Shown here piece after piece: positions 60,017-64,000 of a DNA stretch of 64,000 nt. Each line of letters starts with the position of its first letter. Within the stretch, counting starts at the first letter, position 1. The position numbers were made by a program, and so were the translations under genes. Source of the stretch: Oceanihabitans iliipiscarium (GTDB taxonomy: Bacteria > Bacteroidota > Bacteroidia > Flavobacteriales > Flavobacteriaceae); assembly GCF_042686125.1 (NCBI RefSeq), contig NZ_JBHUOV010000007.1:186001-250000 (forward strand), read 5' to 3'. The notes under the pieces are model-generated. The model was given only the letters and a program-made list of their open reading frames with translations. It was not told the origin of the DNA and searched no databases.

Positions 60017-60958
60017 TTATTTTGTTGCTAAAGGGCTTATAATTTTTACATTTTGAAAGGCAATAGCACCTCTTATGATTCCAGAAATAGTGTTTTGTAA
60101 AGCATCAATTATTTGCATTTTTAATTCACTTTTATGATAAATTAAGCTTACTTCTCTGGCAGGATTAGGTTCATTAAAAAGGCGAAGATTATTCTTGTGT
60201 TTTTCACTAATATCTAGAGAATGTAAATAAGGTAACATCGTCATTCCTAAACCTTCATTCGATAATTTTACTAAAGTTTCAATGCTGCCACTTTCTAATT
60301 GAAAATTATCATTTTCATGATTTTTGAAAACTTTACATAAATTAATAACACCTTCTCTAAAACAATGACCATCTTCCAGTAGTAGCATATCTTCTATTTG
60401 TAAATCGGAAACATCTATATTTTTCTTATCGTGAAGGCGATGATTTTTTGGAATGTAGGCTACAAAAGGTTCAAAAAATAAAACACGCTCTTTAATGGTT
60501 TCATTTTCTAAAGGTGTAGAGGCAATTGCAGCATCTAAGTGACCATCATTAATTCTAGAAATAATTTCTTCAGTCGTAAGCTCTTCTATTTTTAATTTTA
60601 CTTTTGGATGTTTCTTAATAAAAGCTTTTAAAAACATAGGGAGTAAGGTTGGCATAACCGTTGGTATGATTCCTAGTTTAAATTCACCTCCAATAAATCC
60701 TTTTTGCTGGTCAACAATATCTTGTATGCGATAAGATTCATTAACAATATTCTTAGCTTGATGGACTATTTTTTTTCCAACGTCTGTAAGCTCAATAGGT
60801 TTCTTGCTTCTATCAAAAATAAGAATGTCTAACTCGTCTTCAAGTTTTTGTATTTGCATGCTTAAAGTCGGTTGTGTGACAAAACATTTTTCTGCAGCTT
60901 TGGTGAAATTCTGGTTTTCGGCAACTGCTAATACGTAATATAATTGTGTAATAGTCAT
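60017..60958 (-). CDS. oxyR: OxyR-type LysR regulator of peroxide response
   Basis: The start is ATG 60958 (313 residues); a TTG three codons earlier is not needed. The N-terminal winged helix (MTITQLYYVLAVAENQNFTKAAEKCFVTQPTLSMQIQKLE) is of the LysR type. In the sensing domain, GHCFREGVINLC holds Cys199 and Cys208, the same numbers and spacing as the peroxide-sensing pair of E. coli OxyR. It should be a tetrameric activator that forms a disulfide with H2O2. It diverges from dps, a classical OxyR target, across a 105-bp gap. Confidence 0.93.
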   Translation of the reverse strand: MTITQLYYVLAVAENQNFTKAAEKCFVTQPTLSMQIQKLEDELDILIFDRSKKPIELTDVGKKIVHQAKNIVNESYRIQDIVDQQKGFIGGEFKLGIIPTVMPTLLPMFLKAFIKKHPKVKLKIEELTTEEIISRINDGHLDAAIASTPLENETIKERVLFFEPFVAYIPKNHRLHDKKNIDVSDLQIEDMLLLEDGHCFREGVINLCKVFKNHENDNFQLESGSIETLVKLSNEGLGMTMLPYLHSLDISEKHKNNLRLFNEPNPAREVSLIYHKSELKMQIIDALQNTISGIIRGAIAFQNVKIISPLATK

Positions 60959-61030
60959 ATGTATCAATTTAGACTATAAAAATATAAAAACTATCAATAA
61001 AATTTATTATAACAAATGTTAATTATAGAT

Positions 61031-61038
61031 TAAATTTG
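61031..61038 (+). promoter_or_regulatory. -7 box of dps
   Basis: TAAATTTG matches TAnnTTTG and ends 25 bp before the dps ATG. A normal -33 TTG is lacking, as expected for an activated promoter. ATAG and CTAT fragments occur in the gap, but I cannot fit a full OxyR site. Confidence 0.5.
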
Positions 61039-61063
61039 TATAAACAAAACAAATAGAACAATT

Positions 61064-61543
61064 ATGACACTAAATAGTATAGGATTAGATTCAAAAATAA
61101 CTAAAGAATTAGCTCAAGATTTAAATGGTTTGTTGGCAAATTTTCAAACATATTACCAAAATTTAAGAGGTATTCATTGGAATATTAAAGGGAAGGCTTT
61201 TTTTGATCTTCATGTGAAGTTTGAAGAATTATACACAGATGCAAATATGAAAGTCGATTTAATTGCTGAACGTATATTAACCTTGGGAGAAACACCATTA
61301 CACACGTTTGATGATTATAATAAATTAACGAAAGTTCCTGTCGGAAAGAATGTATCTGAAGACTCTAAAGCTGTACGTTTAATTGTAGATTCTTTAACTG
61401 AATTATTGCAAATTGAACGTCGGATATTAAATAAATCTGGTGATGCAAACGATGAAGGAACAAACTCTATGATGAGCGATTTTATTACTGAACAAGAAAA
61501 AACAGTATGGATGATGAAAGCTTGGTTAAATGAAACCGTCTAA
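61064..61543 (+). CDS. dps: Dps-family ferritin-like DNA protection protein
   Basis: This 159-residue protein forms 12-subunit shells that oxidise and store iron with H2O2. Ferroxidase residues are at the expected spacing: His38 (RGIHWNIKG), His50, Glu54, Asp65 and Glu69 match His51, His63, Asp67, Asp78 and Glu82 of E. coli Dps, with Glu in place of one Asp. The N-terminus is short and not very basic, so DNA binding may be weak. It diverges from oxyR and is followed by a hairpin terminator. Confidence 0.95.
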   Translation: MTLNSIGLDSKITKELAQDLNGLLANFQTYYQNLRGIHWNIKGKAFFDLHVKFEELYTDANMKVDLIAERILTLGETPLHTFDDYNKLTKVPVGKNVSEDSKAVRLIVDSLTELLQIERRILNKSGDANDEGTNSMMSDFITEQEKTVWMMKAWLNETV

Positions 61544-61589
61544 CAAAATAATCCTTCTCTAAAAGGATTGATTAATAGCAATGAAAAAG

Positions 61590-61613
61590 GCCACGATATG
61601 TAAATATCGTGGC
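61590..61613. terminator. Terminator between dps and the DUF2141 gene
   Basis: GCCACGATAT/ATATCGTGGC forms a perfect 10-bp stem with loop GTAA between convergent genes. An A5 run precedes it and a T-rich stretch follows, so it can act on both strands. Confidence 0.85.
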
Positions 61614-61632
61614 TTTGCTTTTATATAACTTT

Positions 61633-62052
61633 TTAGAAACGAATAATCAAAGATGCATCTTCGTCAGTCATTTCAAACTTTGCTTCACTAAATTGTGGAG
61701 GTCCATAAGATAAAGGGTTGTTAGACATGCCATAGCTTTCTTTTGGCATACCATTTTCAAAATCCATTTGCTTGTTGTCATTTTCATCATGAATGGCCAT
61801 AATAGCGTAAGTTCCTGGCAGCACATCTTTAAAAGTTACAGTTACTGAATTTCCTTCAATCGTAGACACTTCATTTTGAAGACCTTCAGATTTCATGAAC
61901 GTATCTGCCGAATGTAATGACATGATAACTTTACCATTATTATTCTTAACATTGTTAATGGTTACTGTAATAGTTTGTCCTTTAGTTTCAGTTTGAGCTT
62001 GGCTCAAGTAAGACGATAAAATAAAAGTGATAATTAAGGCTAGTGTTCTCAT
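61633..62052 (-). CDS. DUF2141 exported protein
   Basis: The 139-residue protein has a signal peptide (MRTLALIITFILSSYLSQAQ) and the DUF2141 beta-sandwich: ITVTINNVKNNNGKVIMSLHSADTFM, FKDVLPGTYAIMAIHDENDNKQMDFENGMPKESYGMSNNP. The motif HDENDNKQMD resembles a calcium-binding loop, as noted for the family. It should be periplasmic. Function is unknown. It lies on its own between the dps terminator and the DUF58 gene. Confidence 0.92.
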   Translation of the reverse strand: MRTLALIITFILSSYLSQAQTETKGQTITVTINNVKNNNGKVIMSLHSADTFMKSEGLQNEVSTIEGNSVTVTFKDVLPGTYAIMAIHDENDNKQMDFENGMPKESYGMSNNPLSYGPPQFSEAKFEMTDEDASLIIRF

Positions 62053-62150
62053 AATTGTTTGTTTTTAGTTGATTACAGTGTAAAAGTCCTCTAAAAGCAT
62101 GTAGTAAACTAAAAAGCTTGACTCAATTGTATTTTTCTTAGGATGAAATG

Positions 62151-63482
62151 TTATAAAAGTCCTCTAGCTTTAATTTCTAGGTATTTATTAATGGTATTAA
62201 TGCTTAATTTTTCTGGAGCAGTTAAGATGGTTTGAATACCATGTTTTTGTAGCTCTTTAACCATTAAACGTTTTTCAAAACTAAATTTTTCTGCTATGGT
62301 TTTATGATATATGCTTTGTATATCTTCAGCGTTTTGAGTGATAAGATTGTCTAGTTCTGTATTTTCAAACATAATAACAACAAGCAAATGTTTTTTTGAA
62401 ATAGCCTGCAAGTAAGGCAATTGTCTTTTTAGGGCACTTATGTGTTCAAAGTTTGTGTAGAGTAGTAGTAAGCTTCTGTGTGTGACTTTTCGTTTTAATT
62501 GTGCGTAAAGTAAGCCAAAGTCGCTATCGTTAAATTGCGTATTAATATTGTATAAATTCTCTAGTATCTTGTTTAAATAAGTGAGCTTATGTATGGCTGG
62601 TAAAAAAGATTCTATAGTTTTTGAAAAAGATAACATACCTACTTTATCATGCTTTTTTAATGCAACATTGCTGAAAGCTAGAGTTGAATTAATGGCATAG
62701 TCGAGTAATTTTAAACCATTGAAGGGCATTTTCATGACACGCCCTGTGTCAATAATTGAGTAAACTGGCTGTGATTTTTCATCTTGATATTGGTTAACCA
62801 TTAATTGCCCACGTTTGGCTGTAGCTTTCCAATTTACAGTTCTAAAATCATCTCCTTGCACATAATCTTTTATTTGCTCAAACTCTTGTGTGTGTCCTAT
62901 TTTTCTAATTTTTTTGAGACCAAATTCTGAAAGGTGATTGCTTATAGCCAGGAAGTCGTATTTCTGCATTTGAATAAATGAAGGATATACCATAACCATC
63001 TGTTCATTCTGAAACTGATATTTTCGTTTTACAATCTTTAGTTTTGAAGAGGCGTAAATATTGAGGTTGCCAAAGATATATTCACCTCGTTCTACTGGAC
63101 GAACATCATAACTAAAATCATGAATGTCATTAGATGCTAAAGTTGTTATATATGAAAAATCTCGTTTTTGAAATTGTATAGGCAATTCATCAATAACATC
63201 TAATATTATCTGAAAAGGATAATGATTAGTAATGGTTATAGGAACTGGATTTTCATCACTATTAGAAAATTTATCAGGCAGTAAACGCCTTGCTTTTATA
63301 GCATTATTAAAACGATAGAGTAGTAGAATGTCAACAAAAAATAGTACAGAAATAACAAGTACAATAATCCACGCTATAGGATACAAAATGGATACCCAAT
63401 AAGACAATAAGAAGCAGATAGCAGCTATTGTCATATAGATGTAAAATTGTTTGTGTATGTATAGCGATTTGAAGAATTTCAT
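62151..63482 (-). CDS. DUF58 domain protein
   Basis: This 443-residue protein has two N-terminal membrane segments (about residues 13-32 and 35-54) and a DUF58 domain with the signature DFRTVNWKATAKRGQLMVNQYQDEKSQPVYSIIDTGRVM. The C-terminal part is a von Willebrand A-like fold. DUF58 proteins act with MoxR-type AAA ATPases in an envelope chaperone or metal-insertion system that is often linked to BatA/BatB. It overlaps the MoxR gene by 1 bp. Further members of the locus would lie beyond this window. Confidence 0.93.
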   Translation of the reverse strand: MKFFKSLYIHKQFYIYMTIAAICFLLSYWVSILYPIAWIIVLVISVLFFVDILLLYRFNNAIKARRLLPDKFSNSDENPVPITITNHYPFQIILDVIDELPIQFQKRDFSYITTLASNDIHDFSYDVRPVERGEYIFGNLNIYASSKLKIVKRKYQFQNEQMVMVYPSFIQMQKYDFLAISNHLSEFGLKKIRKIGHTQEFEQIKDYVQGDDFRTVNWKATAKRGQLMVNQYQDEKSQPVYSIIDTGRVMKMPFNGLKLLDYAINSTLAFSNVALKKHDKVGMLSFSKTIESFLPAIHKLTYLNKILENLYNINTQFNDSDFGLLYAQLKRKVTHRSLLLLYTNFEHISALKRQLPYLQAISKKHLLVVIMFENTELDNLITQNAEDIQSIYHKTIAEKFSFEKRLMVKELQKHGIQTILTAPEKLSINTINKYLEIKARGLL

Positions 63483-64000
63483 TATCTAGGGACTTCAACC
63501 GATTGCACAATCATGTCTATAACTTGCTCTGTAGTCATGCCTTCCATTTCGCGTTCTGGTGTTAAAATAATTCTATGATTTAAAACAGGAGCCATTGCTT
63601 TTTTTACATCCTCTGGAATGACAAAGTCACGACCATGAATTGCAGCAAAAGCTTTTGCAGTATTTAGTATAGCTATAGATGCTCTTGGTGAGCCACCTAA
63701 GTATAAATGCGGATGATTTCTTGTTTTAGAAACCACTTCCGCGATGTACTTAATGATTTTTTCTTCAACGACTATAGCTTGAGTTTTTGCCTTATAATCA
63801 GCTAATTTTTTGGCATCTAAAACAGTACTTATCAAGGTTTGTGGTTGCTCTCCTTGACGTTTATGATGTGTTTCAATAATTTTGATTTCATCTTCTAAGT
63901 TAGGATAATCGACTTTAATCTTAAAGATGAAGCGATCTAATTGTGCTTCAGGTAATGCATAGGTGCCTTCTTGTTCTATTGGGTTTTGAGTTGCTAAGAC
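63482..64000 (-). CDS. MoxR-type AAA+ ATPase, 5' part outside the window
   Basis: The reading frame is open to the window edge, so 173 codons of the C-terminal part are visible and the start is outside. A nominal TTG start inside the frame is not a real start. Seen are ATQNPIEQEGTYALPEAQLDRFIFK (end of the AAA core with sensor 1), the lid helices and GGSPRASIAILNTAKAFAAIHGRDFVIPEDV, which has the Arg of sensor 2. Walker A and B must lie beyond position 64000. It overlaps DUF58 by 1 bp. MoxR proteins act as chaperones with DUF58/vWA partners. Confidence 0.93.
   Translation of the reverse strand, partial: VLATQNPIEQEGTYALPEAQLDRFIFKIKVDYPNLEDEIKIIETHHKRQGEQPQTLISTVLDAKKLADYKAKTQAIVVEEKIIKYIAEVVSKTRNHPHLYLGGSPRASIAILNTAKAFAAIHGRDFVIPEDVKKAMAPVLNHRIILTPEREMEGMTTEQVIDMIVQSVEVPR

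Noticed and set aside
63482..63835. MoxR gene as a 117-residue protein starting at a TTG
   Set aside because: The frame stays open and keeps matching MoxR sequence up to position 64000, so this is only part of a longer gene.

Overview
The window is a stretch of an AT-rich chromosome from a marine-type member of the Flavobacteriaceae (Bacteroidota). The support is gene content: gldI, two proteins with type IX secretion (T9SS) C-terminal sorting domains, the PspC / head-GIN cell-envelope operon, a two-gene methylmalonyl-CoA mutase, the parA-parB-DUF5683-dapB-lepB-WbqC cluster, and many promoters with the Bacteroidota -7 box TAnnTTTG instead of a sigma70 -10 box. Shine-Dalgarno sequences are mostly weak or absent, as usual in this group. 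About 62 protein genes and one tRNA-Pro (TGG) gene are visible. I see no rRNA, CRISPR array, insertion sequence, integrase or prophage.

Layout. 1-12 kb: exported and peptidase genes, the nrnA-gldI-PPIase operon, ndk, a T9SS M4 metallopeptidase, a cold-shock protein, and recF with two small partners. 12-18.5 kb: a forward run with a TPR protein, ribH, two small paralogous membrane proteins, mutL, two rhomboid proteases and an EEP-family hydrolase. 18.5-31 kb: a long reverse block with WbqC, lepB, dapB, parB/parA, the methylmalonyl-CoA mutase genes, an FtsB-like protein, uridine kinase and a PQQ-type sugar dehydrogenase, closed by tRNA-Pro. 31.4-44.9 kb: an accessory forward region (below). 44.9-50.3 kb: one 1806-residue reverse gene joining two alpha/beta-hydrolase domains, a CHAT caspase-like protease domain and a helical tail. 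50.6-64 kb: trxB, an M2 dipeptidase, the PadR-PspC-GIN envelope operon, DUF4870, an AIM24-like protein, a divergent oxyR/dps pair, DUF2141, and a DUF58/MoxR pair cut by the window end.

The most striking region is 31.4-44.9 kb. Two nearly identical AraC-type regulators lie in tandem. Downstream on the same strand, three promoters share one architecture: two TTGAAC-type half-sites exactly 21 bp apart, and a TAnnTTTG box exactly 59 bp from the first half-site. They drive (A) a 49-residue membrane peptide and leucine-rich-repeat surface proteins, (B) a small unknown protein and a PLP-dependent decarboxylase, and (C) an OsmC-family protein, probably followed by a pyruvate:ferredoxin oxidoreductase (PFOR) homologue and a SnoaL-like protein. 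I read this as a compact AraC regulon. The PFOR homologue keeps its thiamine-diphosphate site and both ferredoxin-domain Fe-S motifs, but three of the four cysteines expected to hold the proximal Fe-S cluster are Val, Ser and Ser. Together these are my best candidates for an undescribed system; its physiological role is unknown to me.
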